64,000 bases of DNA from Diplocloster modestus (lineage in GTDB: Bacteria; Bacillota; Clostridia; Lachnospirales; Lachnospiraceae). Position 1 is the stretch's first letter, and the number at the start of each line of letters is the position of its first letter. Shown here piece by piece: positions 23,506 through 33,072 of the stretch. Made by a program: the position numbers and the translations under genes. The notes under the pieces are model-generated. The model did not search any database. It was not told the origin of the DNA and saw nothing but the letters and a program-made list of their open reading frames with translations. The DNA lies in assembly GCF_019042245.1 (NCBI RefSeq), contig NZ_JAHQCX010000003.1, forward strand, positions 1-64,000, given 5' to 3'.

Positions 23506-26500
23506 ATGAAGCAAAACACCCACAAAAAACAGGGTCACACGATTTTCAGTCAGCTGATCCTCCTGTTAGTGGCCGTGCTGTTGATTCAATTAGGAATTTA
23601 TTTTGTGGTTTTTCTGGGTGGAAATATTCTGGGAGAAACCAGGGCCAACGCATTTGATATTTTAAATGAAAAGACTTCCGGAAGAAAAGTATATCTGGAA
23701 AACGAGATGATACAGCGCTGGTCCAAAACTGAGGCCTGCGCAGGCGAAGTGGGCAAGATCATCCGCAGCGAGGCGCAGCAGAACGGCATTATGGAAGAGG
23801 GAGTCCTAACAGATTCCGAACTGTGTCAGACCATCCTGACCCAGTCAGCCACGCACATCATCAGTATGCTCCGCGGCAACTCGGTGACAGGGGCATTTCT
23901 GATTCTGAACGCTCCCACGGAGGACGGGGATCTCACCTCCTATCCCGGTTTCTATGTCCGGGACTATGATCCGGCCACCTATTCGAACTCCAATGCCGAT
24001 CTGTTGCTGGAGAGAGGCCTGCCGGCCATCGCCCAGTCGATGAATATCCCTATGGACAGCTTCTGGAGTTCGTCCTTCACCTTCGGCGACCCAACGGCTG
24101 ATAATGCCCGTTTCTTCTATGCCCCCCTGGAGGCCGCCGAGGATGTGCCTGTCGAAAACCGGGACAGCCGGTATTTTGCCTTCTGGAGCAGCGCGTTTAA
24201 CATGTCGGAAATGGACCGCAAAATTATCACCTATTCCATTCCTCTGCTCTCCGAACAGGGAGAGGTACTGGCGATTCTGGGTGTGGATATCACCCTGGAT
24301 TATCTGGCCAGCCAGTTGAAATACGACGAACTGGCCTCAGACAAAGCCGGCGCTTATTTACTGGGAATCACCCGTGATGACGGCCTTACTTATGAGCCTG
24401 TAGTATCCAGCGGTCCTGTCTATCAGGCATATTTCAGCACTCCGGCGGCCATAACAACCATACCCTATGATTATAACAATATAGTGAAACTTGATGCGAG
24501 ATCCAAGACGGATCTGACCATTTATGCCTCTGTGCAGCCCCTAAAGCTGTATGATGTAAATACGCCGTTTGTCAAAAACCAGTGGGTTCTGATCGGTATG
24601 CTGGATGACAGTAATCTGCTGTCCTTCTCCTACCGGGTTCAGGGGCTTTTCCTGGCCGCCCTGCTGCTGGCATTTGTCATCGGTATGGTGATGATCTTTA
24701 TCGCTGCCAAAGCTACTACCTCACCGATCACCAATCTGATCGAAGATCTGCGGCAGAGCGATCCAACGAAACCCATACGTCTAAATCGTGTGAAGTTAAA
24801 CGAGATCGACACGCTCACCACGGTTATCGAGGATCTGAGCAGCCGCGCGGCGGAAGCCGCTGCCCGGACTTCCAAGATTATCAACATGGCCAATCTTCCT
24901 GTGGGCGTTTATGAGTATTATGAAAAAGAAGAGCTGGTATTCTGCAGCCGCACGCTGTTTCTGGTACTGGGCTGGGAGGATGTGCCTGTAAATGATACTT
25001 ATATCCTTCTGTCTGAATTCCGCAAGCGAATGGAACTCACCCTTGCCAATCCTTATGATGCCGATAAGGATATTTATCATCTGCAGAAACAGGATTCGGA
25101 CGTCTATGTACGTCTGTTCTACAAAACAGAAGGGGAACTATTCTTAGGGGCTTTCATGGACGTTACCCGGAATATCAAGGCTCAGCAGCAGCTGGCCTAT
25201 GAGCGTGACTATGACATACTGACCAATATCTATAACCGCCGTGCCCTGGACGGGCGCATAGAAACACTGTTCCGGGATCATAAAGATGAACTTAAAGTGG
25301 CTGCTCTTATCATGTTTGATCTGGATAACTTAAAGTTTGTCAACGACTCCTATGGCCATGATTCCGGGGATCGTTACATTAAAACATTTGCTGATCACTT
25401 AACCTGTTTCCTCAAATATAAAAACGCTTTAATCGGCCGTCGTTCCGGCGATGAGTTTAATGTCTTTCTCTATGGCTATGAGACAAAGAAAGAGATCAAG
25501 GCCTGCATCGACGAAGCCTGGTCCGTTCTGTCTGAGACCTATATCGATATGCCGGACGGCGTTACGTTAAGAGTCCGGGCATCCGGCGGAATGGCGTGGT
25601 ATCCGGATGACTCCGACAACTATTCGGAACTGCTCCGTCTGTCCGACTTTGCCATGTATCACATTAAGCATACGGTAAAAGGCATGATCTATGAATTCGA
25701 AGCGGAATCCTACAAGGAAAAATCCATTCTGATCTGGGGACAGGATGACTTAAACCGTTTCCTGGAGAACCGGCTGGTGCGTTATGCCTTCCAGCCGATC
25801 ATATCCGCTGTCACCGGAGAGGTGTACGGGTATGAAATGCTGATGCGCCCGCTGATCGAACAGCTGTCAAACCTGGAGACCTTATTCCGGCTGGCAAAAT
25901 CCCAGTCCAAGCTCTATCAGATGGAACAGCTCACATGGTTTGAAGCCCTGGAAGCCTTCAACCATCAGATAAGGCTCGGAAAAATCGGCAGTGAGGAACA
26001 TATTTTCATCAATTCCATCGGCAATCAGATCCTTACGCCAACTGATCTGGATTATCTCACGAACCAGTATCATAATCTGCTGCCCCGCATCATCATGGAG
26101 TTGACCGAGAGTGAAGAGTTCGGCTCCGACAATATCCACGCGAAGCAGAAGATCGTCAGCCAATGGGGCGCACAGATCGCCATCGATGACTTTGGCACAG
26201 GATTCAACAGTGAAACTGTGCTCATCCACGTGAGCCCTGACCTGGTGAAGGTGGATATCTCCATCATCCACGATATCGACCACGACGATGACCGCCATGC
26301 TCTTCTGACGAATCTAATCTCCTATGCCAAAGACCGGGACATCAAAGTCTTGGCAGAGGGCGTGGAGACGAAGGCAGAGCTTCTGACCCTCATAGAATGT
26401 GGTGTGGATTATCTGCAGGGCTTCTACATCGCGAAGGCTGATTTTGATATTCCGCAGATCCCGGAGCAGGTAATCCGTGAGATCCGCGAGGCATCCGGCC

Positions 26501-26508
26501 TTCTTTAG
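23506..26508 (+). CDS. Membrane receptor with extracellular sensor, PAS, GGDEF and EAL domains
   Basis: 1000 residues. A membrane helix lies near 12-38, a long extracellular part with a Cache-like ending (SEQGEVLAILGVDITLDYLA) to about 375, then a second helix, a HAMP-like stretch and a PAS-like domain. The GGDEF motif is SGDEF at 647-651, with the metal-site FDLDNLKFVNDSYGHDSGD. The EAL domain has E777 in YEMLMRP, FINSIGN, LTESEE, DDFGTGF, KVDISII, AEGVET and QGFY, so the phosphodiesterase residues look complete. It can be predicted to make and break cyclic di-GMP; SGDEF is a variant whose synthase activity is uncertain. Co-transcribed with the lipoprotein upstream. Confidence 0.9.
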   Translation: MKQNTHKKQGHTIFSQLILLLVAVLLIQLGIYFVVFLGGNILGETRANAFDILNEKTSGRKVYLENEMIQRWSKTEACAGEVGKIIRSEAQQNGIMEEGVLTDSELCQTILTQSATHIISMLRGNSVTGAFLILNAPTEDGDLTSYPGFYVRDYDPATYSNSNADLLLERGLPAIAQSMNIPMDSFWSSSFTFGDPTADNARFFYAPLEAAEDVPVENRDSRYFAFWSSAFNMSEMDRKIITYSIPLLSEQGEVLAILGVDITLDYLASQLKYDELASDKAGAYLLGITRDDGLTYEPVVSSGPVYQAYFSTPAAITTIPYDYNNIVKLDARSKTDLTIYASVQPLKLYDVNTPFVKNQWVLIGMLDDSNLLSFSYRVQGLFLAALLLAFVIGMVMIFIAAKATTSPITNLIEDLRQSDPTKPIRLNRVKLNEIDTLTTVIEDLSSRAAEAAARTSKIINMANLPVGVYEYYEKEELVFCSRTLFLVLGWEDVPVNDTYILLSEFRKRMELTLANPYDADKDIYHLQKQDSDVYVRLFYKTEGELFLGAFMDVTRNIKAQQQLAYERDYDILTNIYNRRALDGRIETLFRDHKDELKVAALIMFDLDNLKFVNDSYGHDSGDRYIKTFADHLTCFLKYKNALIGRRSGDEFNVFLYGYETKKEIKACIDEAWSVLSETYIDMPDGVTLRVRASGGMAWYPDDSDNYSELLRLSDFAMYHIKHTVKGMIYEFEAESYKEKSILIWGQDDLNRFLENRLVRYAFQPIISAVTGEVYGYEMLMRPLIEQLSNLETLFRLAKSQSKLYQMEQLTWFEALEAFNHQIRLGKIGSEEHIFINSIGNQILTPTDLDYLTNQYHNLLPRIIMELTESEEFGSDNIHAKQKIVSQWGAQIAIDDFGTGFNSETVLIHVSPDLVKVDISIIHDIDHDDDRHALLTNLISYAKDRDIKVLAEGVETKAELLTLIECGVDYLQGFYIAKADFDIPQIPEQVIREIREASGLL

Positions 26509-26552
26509 GCCGTTTCCATCGTTCCTTCACTAAGCATCTGTACCGATGCCTG

Positions 26553-28286
26553 TCAATAAGGCAGCGTCACGGTAAATATCGTCCCTTCGTTAGGCTTACT
26601 GGTGACCTGAATATTTCCGTTATACATCTCTACGATATGTTTTACGATCGAGAGTCCAAGGCCGGTCCCGCCCTGTTTGCGGGAACGGCCTTTGTCTATC
26701 CGGTAAAAACGTTCAAAAATCCTGGGGAGTGCCTCTTCCTTGATACCGATCCCGGTATCGGAAACCTCCAGATGCAGTTCATGGTCACTGCTGTAACAAG
26801 AGATCTGAACCTGACCCACTTCTGTATTTTTGATCGCGTTATCCACCAGATTGATCAGCAGCTGCTTGATCCGGTTCCGATTACAGGGGTAAGGCTTTAC
26901 ATAGGCCTGTGGATGGAAGATCAGCTGGGTATGCTCACTGCTCTTAGGTTCCAGCAGTTCGATTACTTCTCCGATCACTTGATTAACCTCACAGAATTCG
27001 ATTTGATAGTCATTTTTTGATTCAATCTCCGAGAGCAGCAGGATATCCTGAATCAGATGATAGAGACGCTCCGATTCGATGTCGATGATATCCAGGAATT
27101 TCATGGCGATCTTTTCATTATGGATGGCCCCGTTTTTCAGTGTATCCACAAATCCCCGGATGGAGGTCAGCGGCGTTTTCAGTTCATGGGTCACATTGGA
27201 GACAAAATCGCTGCGCATATTTTCCAGCTTTTTGATCTCTGTGATATCCTCGATAATCAGCAAAACGCCCAGGTTCTTATCCTCCAGTTCGTGCAGCGGC
27301 GTTCCCATCACACGGATATATCGGTCCTGCCCGTTGCTGATCCTACCCTCCTGCACAAAGCTGTCCCCTCTTTTGCGCACTTTGTCCACCACATCAAAAA
27401 TCAGCGAATTTCGGATCACACTGTAAAGAGCTTGTCCTGTCAGGTTCCGTGTACCGCTCCCCGTGAGTTTCACCAGGCCGTCGTTATAGAACAGGATTGT
27501 ATTGAGATCATCGATGGCGGCTACCGCGCTGTCCATACTGCACAGCATAGCCTCCAGTTCCCGGTTCCGACGTTCCAGGCGGTCCACGTGTATCCGAAGT
27601 GTCTGGGACATCTCATTGAACGTATAGGCCAGGCGGCCGATCTCCCCATTCTGGCGGGTATGGATCTTCCCTCCGTAATTTCCATCGGCGATTTCTTCCG
27701 CCGCTTTTGTCACCTCATCCAGCGGACGGATCAGATACCGGCTGAAGCAGTCCGCCATGAGCAGGGCAACGATACAGATAAATACCAGCGCGGCCAGCAC
27801 GGTCTGAAGCAGTTCAGCCGTCAGGCTGTTCAGCTCGGCCATAGGCACGGATACCCGCAATACTCCCTGGAATCCCGGCGTGGTGACGGGTACGGCGGTG
27901 TAGAAAGTCTGTATCTGCATGGTTTCGGAATACCGCCTGGCACTGGCGGTCACGCCTTTCAGCGCCTCCTGCACCTCTTCCCGGTTGTCATGATTATCCA
28001 GGCTCCCCAGAGCCTGCGAGTCCGCAGCCACAGTACCGTCCTGCTGAATCAGCGTGATCCGGACCCCGTATTCCCTGCCATAGGTATCCACGAATTCCTG
28101 ATAGTCCATATGATCATATTCTTCCTGGACGGAAAAGATCTCCGCCAGCATCCGGGCCTGGCTCTCGTACTGCACAGCGCTCTGGTCATCGATAAAATTA
28201 TATCCCTTGAACCAAAATACCCCGACAGCAGCGGTCAGGGTTACAACGATCAGTATCAGATATGTGATAAATATTTTTCGTCTCAT
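26553..28286 (-). CDS. phoR: Sensor histidine kinase PhoR
   Basis: 577 residues. Two membrane helices (about 5-25 and 165-190) flank an extracellular sensor domain, then HAMP, PAS, a HisKA domain with the phosphorylated His367 in NVTHELKTPLTS, and HATPase_c (NLVDNAIKNT, DTGIGI, GGTGLGLSIVKH). It phosphorylates PhoP when phosphate is scarce. The ATG lies inside the end of phoP (4-base overlap). The PhoR assignment rests on layout and on the PhoP box upstream of the operon, not on a known ligand. Confidence 0.88.
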   Translation of the reverse strand: MRRKIFITYLILIVVTLTAAVGVFWFKGYNFIDDQSAVQYESQARMLAEIFSVQEEYDHMDYQEFVDTYGREYGVRITLIQQDGTVAADSQALGSLDNHDNREEVQEALKGVTASARRYSETMQIQTFYTAVPVTTPGFQGVLRVSVPMAELNSLTAELLQTVLAALVFICIVALLMADCFSRYLIRPLDEVTKAAEEIADGNYGGKIHTRQNGEIGRLAYTFNEMSQTLRIHVDRLERRNRELEAMLCSMDSAVAAIDDLNTILFYNDGLVKLTGSGTRNLTGQALYSVIRNSLIFDVVDKVRKRGDSFVQEGRISNGQDRYIRVMGTPLHELEDKNLGVLLIIEDITEIKKLENMRSDFVSNVTHELKTPLTSIRGFVDTLKNGAIHNEKIAMKFLDIIDIESERLYHLIQDILLLSEIESKNDYQIEFCEVNQVIGEVIELLEPKSSEHTQLIFHPQAYVKPYPCNRNRIKQLLINLVDNAIKNTEVGQVQISCYSSDHELHLEVSDTGIGIKEEALPRIFERFYRIDKGRSRKQGGTGLGLSIVKHIVEMYNGNIQVTSKPNEGTIFTVTLPY

Positions 28287-28990
28287 ACGCTCTCCCGGGC
28301 GAATTTATATCCGACGCCCCGCACGGTTATAATATATTGCGGATGATTATCATCCTTCTCGATCTTCTTTCTCAGATTCCTGATATGGACATCCACCGTC
28401 CGGGTCTCGCCCAGATAGTCATATCCCCATATTTTTTCAAGAAGCATATCTCTTGAAAGTACCCGCCCACGGTTGCGGACCAGCAGGTACAGAAGCTCGA
28501 ACTCTTTCAGCGACAGCTCCACGGGCTTCCCGTCAACGGAAACCACCCGGCTGCTCTTATTGATCACGATATGATCCACCACCAGCACTTCTTCCTCCTG
28601 GGAGGACCGGTCCAGCGCTCCGCCGCTTCTTCTTAAAACCGCCTTAATTCTGGCCAGCAGTTCATGTACGCCAAACGGTTTTCCCAGATAATCGTCCGCC
28701 CCCAGCTCCAGGCCGACCACTTTGCTGATCTCATCGCTCTTGGCCGTCAGCATAATAACCGGTAGCTTCCGTCTTACCGGATCACTTCGAATCTGCTTCA
28801 GCACCTCGATTCCGTCGATTCCTGGCAGCATCAGATCCAGCAATACCAGATCCACCTTTTCCCTGTTCAGCACTTCCAGCGCCTCTTCCCCAGTCTCCGC
28901 TTTCCGCACTTCATATCCGCCGGCCTCCAGGTTATATGCGATTAATTCCAGGATATGTTCTTCATCATCTACTGCCAGGATCGTTTTCAT
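28283..28990 (-). CDS. phoP: Response regulator PhoP (OmpR/PhoB family)
   Basis: 235 residues. Receiver domain with acidic pocket VDDEE, phosphorylated Asp52 (LVLLDLMLPG), Thr in MLTAKSDE and Lys in YLGKPFG. The C-terminal OmpR-type winged helix includes VELSLKEFELLYLL and RTVDVHIRNLRKK, with VRGVGYKF at the end. It binds direct repeats of TTAACA type; such repeats are found upstream of this gene and of pstS. Confidence 0.9.
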   Translation of the reverse strand: MKTILAVDDEEHILELIAYNLEAGGYEVRKAETGEEALEVLNREKVDLVLLDLMLPGIDGIEVLKQIRSDPVRRKLPVIMLTAKSDEISKVVGLELGADDYLGKPFGVHELLARIKAVLRRSGGALDRSSQEEEVLVVDHIVINKSSRVVSVDGKPVELSLKEFELLYLLVRNRGRVLSRDMLLEKIWGYDYLGETRTVDVHIRNLRKKIEKDDNHPQYIITVRGVGYKFARESV

Positions 28991-29102
28991 TGTCGCACCT
29001 GCCCCCGTTCATTTTCTATGCTGTTTCTATTACTGTACCGTTTCTAATTTCATTTCTGTTGTTAAACCATATCACTCAGTTGTAAAATTTTCATAGTCCT
29101 TA

Positions 29103-29119
29103 TGTTAAATCTATGTTAA
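29103..29119 (-). promoter_or_regulatory. PhoP box upstream of phoPR
   Basis: Minus strand TTAACA-TAGAT-TTAACA, a perfect match to the Bacillus PhoP box of two hexamers with an 11-base period, about 115 bases before the phoP start. It predicts positive autoregulation of phoPR. Confidence 0.8.
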
Positions 29120-29132
29120 GTCCCGGGATTTT

Positions 29133-30611
29133 CTACAGCAGCGGGGATAACAGCCGGCAGAACTGCTCCTTGAAGCGGATCAGCAGAGAACGGCTGGCAT
29201 ACACATACGGTGTGACATGTGTACACCGCTTCAGATCATTCAGGAATATCTGCTCCAGCTTATAGGCCGTATCCTGGTTGTAAATCGTAGCGTTCACCTC
29301 AAAGTTCAGCTTAAAGCTGCGGATATCCATATTGGCCGTTCCCACACAGCTGACCAGCCCGTCTACCGTCAGGGTTTTGGCATGCAGGAAACCGTCGTCA
29401 TAGGTATAGCATTTGGCTCCGGCCTCCAGCAGATCTTCGATATAAGAATACGTACACCAGTATACAAACGGATGATCCGGTTTGCAGGGGATCATAACCC
29501 GCACGTCCACCCCGGACGACGCAGCGATCTTCAGAGCGTCCAGCACCGATTCATCCGGTATAAAATAGGGGGTCTGGATATAGATATGGTTCTGGGCCAT
29601 ATGGATCAGCCTCAGGTAATTATCCCTGACATTGGGCACTTTGGAATCAGGGCCGCTGGATATAATCTGAATCGCGTTCCTGCCCTTTACCATATCCTCC
29701 TGCTCCACAAAATATTTATCCTGAACGAACAGATTTTGTTTGGTGGCATAATTCCAATCCAGAATAAAACGAATATGGAGTGAGAGAACTGCCGAGCCGC
29801 TGATTTTTAAATGGGTATCCCGCCAGTAGCCGAACTTCTTCTGATTCAGCCCCAGATACTCCCGGCCAATATTAAACCCTCCGACAAACGCAGACTTCCC
29901 ATCTATAATAATAATCTTCCTGTGATTCCGGTAGTTCAGACGCATCTGAAATTTCTTCAGAACAGCGGGAAAGAACTCTCCCGTAATGATCCCTTTGGAG
30001 CGGATCCGCTTCCAGTCCGAAGCCTTCATAGACCTGCATCCCATACTGTCGTAAAGGATTCTTACCTCGACCCCTTCTTTCACCTTCTGTTCCAGCAGAT
30101 CCTCGATGGGCTTCCACATCTCATCGTTCTTAATAATATAATATTGTAGATGGACATAATGCCTGGCTTTTTTTATCTCCTCCAGCACCGCCTTTAACTT
30201 ATCATTTCCATCCGTGTAAATAGAAACCTCATTATCTGTGGTATATACCGCATGGGAAGCTTCCAGATTATACAGGATCAGGTTCGAAAAACGGCTCATC
30301 TCCTCATTTTCCGGTTCAAACTCATTTTTATATATCGTTTCTTCCTGCTTTCGGATCGCATAGTTCATCTCGTCTTCGATTTCTTTCATCTTGAACATAT
30401 GCTTTTTATGCAGATCTTGTCCCAGAACCAGGTAAAGTAGGAAACCCAGTATCGGTATAAAATATAACACCAGAAGCCATGCCCAGACCGTCATCGGTTC
30501 ACGCCGCTGGAAAAACACAATCAAGATAGCCAGGATAATATTAATATAAATGAGATTACTCATAATCCAGTCCCAGCCTGTAACAACATAACCCCACGCT
30601 GTCTCTAGCAT
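29133..30611 (-). CDS. cls: Cardiolipin synthase (phospholipase D type)
   Basis: 492 residues. Two N-terminal membrane helices, a PLDc_N domain (REPMTVWAWLLVLYFIPILG) and two HKD motifs: HRKIIIIDGKSAFVGG and HAKTLTVDGLVSCVGTAN. It joins two phosphatidylglycerol molecules to cardiolipin plus glycerol. The start is the ATG at 30611 behind AAAGGAGGATT; the longer frame to 30701 has no site. It lies just upstream of phoPR on the same strand, though the PhoP box between them suggests separate control. Confidence 0.93.
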   Translation of the reverse strand: MLETAWGYVVTGWDWIMSNLIYINIILAILIVFFQRREPMTVWAWLLVLYFIPILGFLLYLVLGQDLHKKHMFKMKEIEDEMNYAIRKQEETIYKNEFEPENEEMSRFSNLILYNLEASHAVYTTDNEVSIYTDGNDKLKAVLEEIKKARHYVHLQYYIIKNDEMWKPIEDLLEQKVKEGVEVRILYDSMGCRSMKASDWKRIRSKGIITGEFFPAVLKKFQMRLNYRNHRKIIIIDGKSAFVGGFNIGREYLGLNQKKFGYWRDTHLKISGSAVLSLHIRFILDWNYATKQNLFVQDKYFVEQEDMVKGRNAIQIISSGPDSKVPNVRDNYLRLIHMAQNHIYIQTPYFIPDESVLDALKIAASSGVDVRVMIPCKPDHPFVYWCTYSYIEDLLEAGAKCYTYDDGFLHAKTLTVDGLVSCVGTANMDIRSFKLNFEVNATIYNQDTAYKLEQIFLNDLKRCTHVTPYVYASRSLLIRFKEQFCRLLSPLL

Positions 30612-30730
30612 AGTGGAATCCTCCTTTTCGTATATGATACCACAAACATTCTTTTTTGTAGATGTTTTTTTCTGTTTTTCATCGGGGAAGGCCGGCCCCA
30701 TTATTTTTTTTATTTTGCGGTTGGGAATGC

Positions 30731-30759
30731 TTGCGCACGGCGCAAATCAATGCTACAAT
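30731..30759 (+). promoter_or_regulatory. Promoter with palindromic -35 region
   Basis: TTGCGC (30731-30736), 17 bases, TACAAT (30754-30759), leading to the gene at 30817. The -35 is half of a perfect palindrome TTGCGC-ACG-GCGCAA (30731-30745), a possible operator. Confidence 0.55.
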
Positions 30760-30816
30760 ATTATTTACGCGGGAAGACAAGCGATATGAAATTGTCAGGA
30801 AAGTAGGAGGGATACC

Positions 30817-31287
30817 GTGAATACGTTAACCATTGTTTTGTTAGTGATACTTGGAGTGCTGATCGTCGCAGTTGTTGCATTATATTTCTTTGGTAAAAGA
30901 GCGCAGAAGAAACAGGCAGCCCAAAAAGAACAGATGGACGCCATGGCTCAGAATGTCAGCATGTTGATTATTGATAAGAAACGAATGCGGATGAAGGAAT
31001 CCGGCCTGCCCCAGATGGTGATTGACCAGACGCCAAAGTGGCTGCGCCGTTCCAAACTTCCGATTGTAAAAGCTAAAGTTGGTCCTAAAGTCATGTCTCT
31101 GGTCTGTGAGGAATCTATCTTTGAACTGGTTCCCGTGAAGAAGGAAGTAAAAGCTGTCGTCAGCGGTATCTACATAACCAGTGTGCGCGGAATCCGCGGC
31201 CCGCTGGAGGCGCCGAAGAAAAAACAGGGCTTCTTCAAACGGATGAGAAACAAAGCGAAGAATTATGTGGATAAGAATGCGAAATAA
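30817..31287 (+). CDS. Conserved membrane-anchored protein of unknown function
   Basis: 156 residues. One N-terminal membrane helix (TIVLLVILGVLIVAVVALYF) is followed by a basic cytosolic part with SLVCEESIFELVPVKKEVKAVVSGIYI and a Lys-rich tail. It starts with GTG at 30817 behind GTAGGAGG. I do not recognise a named family; similar short anchored proteins occur in Lachnospiraceae. Transcribed alone between its own promoter and the terminator at 31400. Confidence 0.7.
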   Translation: MNTLTIVLLVILGVLIVAVVALYFFGKRAQKKQAAQKEQMDAMAQNVSMLIIDKKRMRMKESGLPQMVIDQTPKWLRRSKLPIVKAKVGPKVMSLVCEESIFELVPVKKEVKAVVSGIYITSVRGIRGPLEAPKKKQGFFKRMRNKAKNYVDKNAK

Positions 31288-31399
31288 GTTCCATCCGCTA
31301 AATAAGGCCGCATGCCCAGACAGATCGAATCCCACACAATATTCCGGCAGACTGTTGCAGGGATAATTATGAAAGCAAAATGCATAGAAAGAATTAAAT

Positions 31400-31453
31400 A
31401 TACCAGATAGAGTAAACGGCATTACCGTATTACTGATATCTGGTATTTTTTGT
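31400..31453 (+). terminator. Intrinsic terminator
   Basis: ATACCAGATA (31400-31409) pairs with TATCTGGTAT (31437-31446), with an inner ACGG/CCGT stem, followed by TTTTTTGTCT. It closes the gene at 30817 and faces the convergent DUF1934 gene. Confidence 0.75.
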
Positions 31454-31499
31454 CTCCATTTTCTTGTCTGTCTTGATTATCATTTCAGGAGTAAATCCG

Positions 31500-31949
31500 T
31501 TACTGCTGGAGCGAAAAATCCCCGGCCTCTTTGCTTTTAATATTCATCGTTATGGTGCAGTCTGCCAGGAACTCATAGTTCACTTCCAGCTGATATTCGA
31601 CCTGGATATTAATATTTTTATCGCTCTCATTGACATCTACGCTGGTAGCCATCAGGCCGATCAGAAGATTGCCGTAGGGAGTGGTATAATATGTCACATT
31701 TTTCTTATTTTCTTCAAATACCATATGTACGTTAGCCAGCCCTTTTTTGGTGACTTCCAGTACATGTTCTTTTACCTTGATGATATTCTTAATCTTTCCC
31801 TCGATGCCTTCCAGTACTTCATCGTAAATCAGATAGTGGCTTTTTTCTTTCCTGTAATAATCCGCAACCGTTACCACCTCTACCGGTTCTACCCCTTCAT
31901 CTTCCATAAACTGCAGGCCGGATATACTTAATAAAACTTGGTCTGTCAT
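31500..31949 (-). CDS. DUF1934-family protein (YwiB-like)
   Basis: 149 residues, predicted as a beta-barrel-like calycin fold with alternating strands (YDEVLEG, LEVTKKG, YYTTPYGNLLIGLMA, IQVEYQLEVNYEFL). This matches the DUF1934/YwiB family, whose role is not known. It follows murI by nine bases and shares its transcript. RBS AGGAGAAAC. Confidence 0.8.
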   Translation of the reverse strand: MTDQVLLSISGLQFMEDEGVEPVEVVTVADYYRKEKSHYLIYDEVLEGIEGKIKNIIKVKEHVLEVTKKGLANVHMVFEENKKNVTYYTTPYGNLLIGLMATSVDVNESDKNINIQVEYQLEVNYEFLADCTITMNIKSKEAGDFSLQQ

Positions 31950-31958
31950 ATGTTTCTC

Positions 31959-32798
31959 CTAATAGTTTTCAATGGGAATCTGCCTGATCTGACTAATTTC
32001 ACAGGCCAGTATCGAATTGGCAAAATCTTTGAATTTGTCTGCCAGATCGCTGACAAAAAACCGGTGTTCGGGCCACACCTCTTCTGCAGAGCCGGAGGTA
32101 CCCACTGCGGCGATTCCTTCTCTTCGTAACAGTTCCTTCAATTCCAGTGCTGTCTCATAGGCAGGATTTACAAGAGTCACCCGGCCGCCCATCACCTTGC
32201 CAACCGTAGAACGCAGCAGAGGATAATGGGTACATCCCAAAATCAATGTATCCACGTCCGCATGTTTCATATCCTCAAGATACCGTCCCGCCACTTCTTC
32301 TGTCACAGGATCCTTAAGCCATCCCTCTTCCACCAGCGGCACGAACAGAGGGCATGCCTTCCCGATCACCTGGATATCCGGATTAAGATCGTGGATAAAA
32401 TCCGTATACATCTGGCTTTTTACCGTACTTTCCGTGCCGATAACCCCAATGCGCCCGTTTCTGGTAGTGTTAGCAGCCACTTTCGCTCCGGGTTTGATCA
32501 CCCCGATAATCGGAAGATCCAGCTCGGGGCGGATCTCCTCCAGCGCGCAGGCACTGGCCGTGTTACAGGCTACCACGATCGCCTTTACCTTTTGGGTCCT
32601 TAAAAACCGAATGATCTGCCTGGAATATCGGATGATATTATCCTTCGACTTGTTTCCGTAGGGGACTCTGGCCGTATCCCCGAAGTACACGATCCGCTCC
32701 TGGGGAATCTGACGCATGATCTCCCGGACAACGGTCAGGCCGCCGACCCCGGAATCAAACACCCCGATCGGAGCCTGATGAATATCTATATCTTTCAT
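31959..32798 (-). CDS. murI: Glutamate racemase
   Basis: 279 residues. Both catalytic cysteines are visible: VVACNTASA and LGCTHYPLL. Also IGVFDSGVGGLTV and YFGDTARVPYGNKS, which bind glutamate. It makes D-glutamate for peptidoglycan, without a cofactor. The start is ATG behind GAGGTAATAC. The usual partner region is small; here only the DUF1934 gene follows. Confidence 0.95.
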   Translation of the reverse strand: MKDIDIHQAPIGVFDSGVGGLTVVREIMRQIPQERIVYFGDTARVPYGNKSKDNIIRYSRQIIRFLRTQKVKAIVVACNTASACALEEIRPELDLPIIGVIKPGAKVAANTTRNGRIGVIGTESTVKSQMYTDFIHDLNPDIQVIGKACPLFVPLVEEGWLKDPVTEEVAGRYLEDMKHADVDTLILGCTHYPLLRSTVGKVMGGRVTLVNPAYETALELKELLRREGIAAVGTSGSAEEVWPEHRFFVSDLADKFKDFANSILACEISQIRQIPIENY

Positions 32799-32942
32799 GG
32801 TTGTATTACCTCATGCTCTTACTCTCTATCTATCTATAAGCCGATACAACAGTATATGTTACATAATAACCTTTCTTGCAGAATTATTCAAGTATTGTCC
32901 TTAGGGATTTTACTACTTATGGCTGGGATGTTTAAATAGTGC

Positions 32943-32978
32943 AGGAGCGGGAGCCGAATCGTCTCGGCTCCCGCTCCT
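32943..32978. terminator. Strong hairpin, probable terminator of the YwmB-like gene
   Basis: AGGAGCGGGAGCCGA pairs with TCGGCTCCCGCTCCT across a short loop, 15 bp of mostly G-C. There is no real T run on either strand, so termination may be inefficient. It lies between the YwmB-like gene and murI, both on the minus strand. Confidence 0.45.
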
Positions 32979-33072
32979 TATATTACCCCATTTTCCAGAG
33001 ACCCCTCTTACGCCCGACTGCTCCGGTCCCTAGCAACTCAGCGCCTGAAGCTCATACACTTCCTCGGACTCA

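Noticed and set aside
27057..28346. A 429-codon open frame opposite phoR
   Set aside because: Shadow of phoR; the phoR reading has all kinase motifs while this frame has none.
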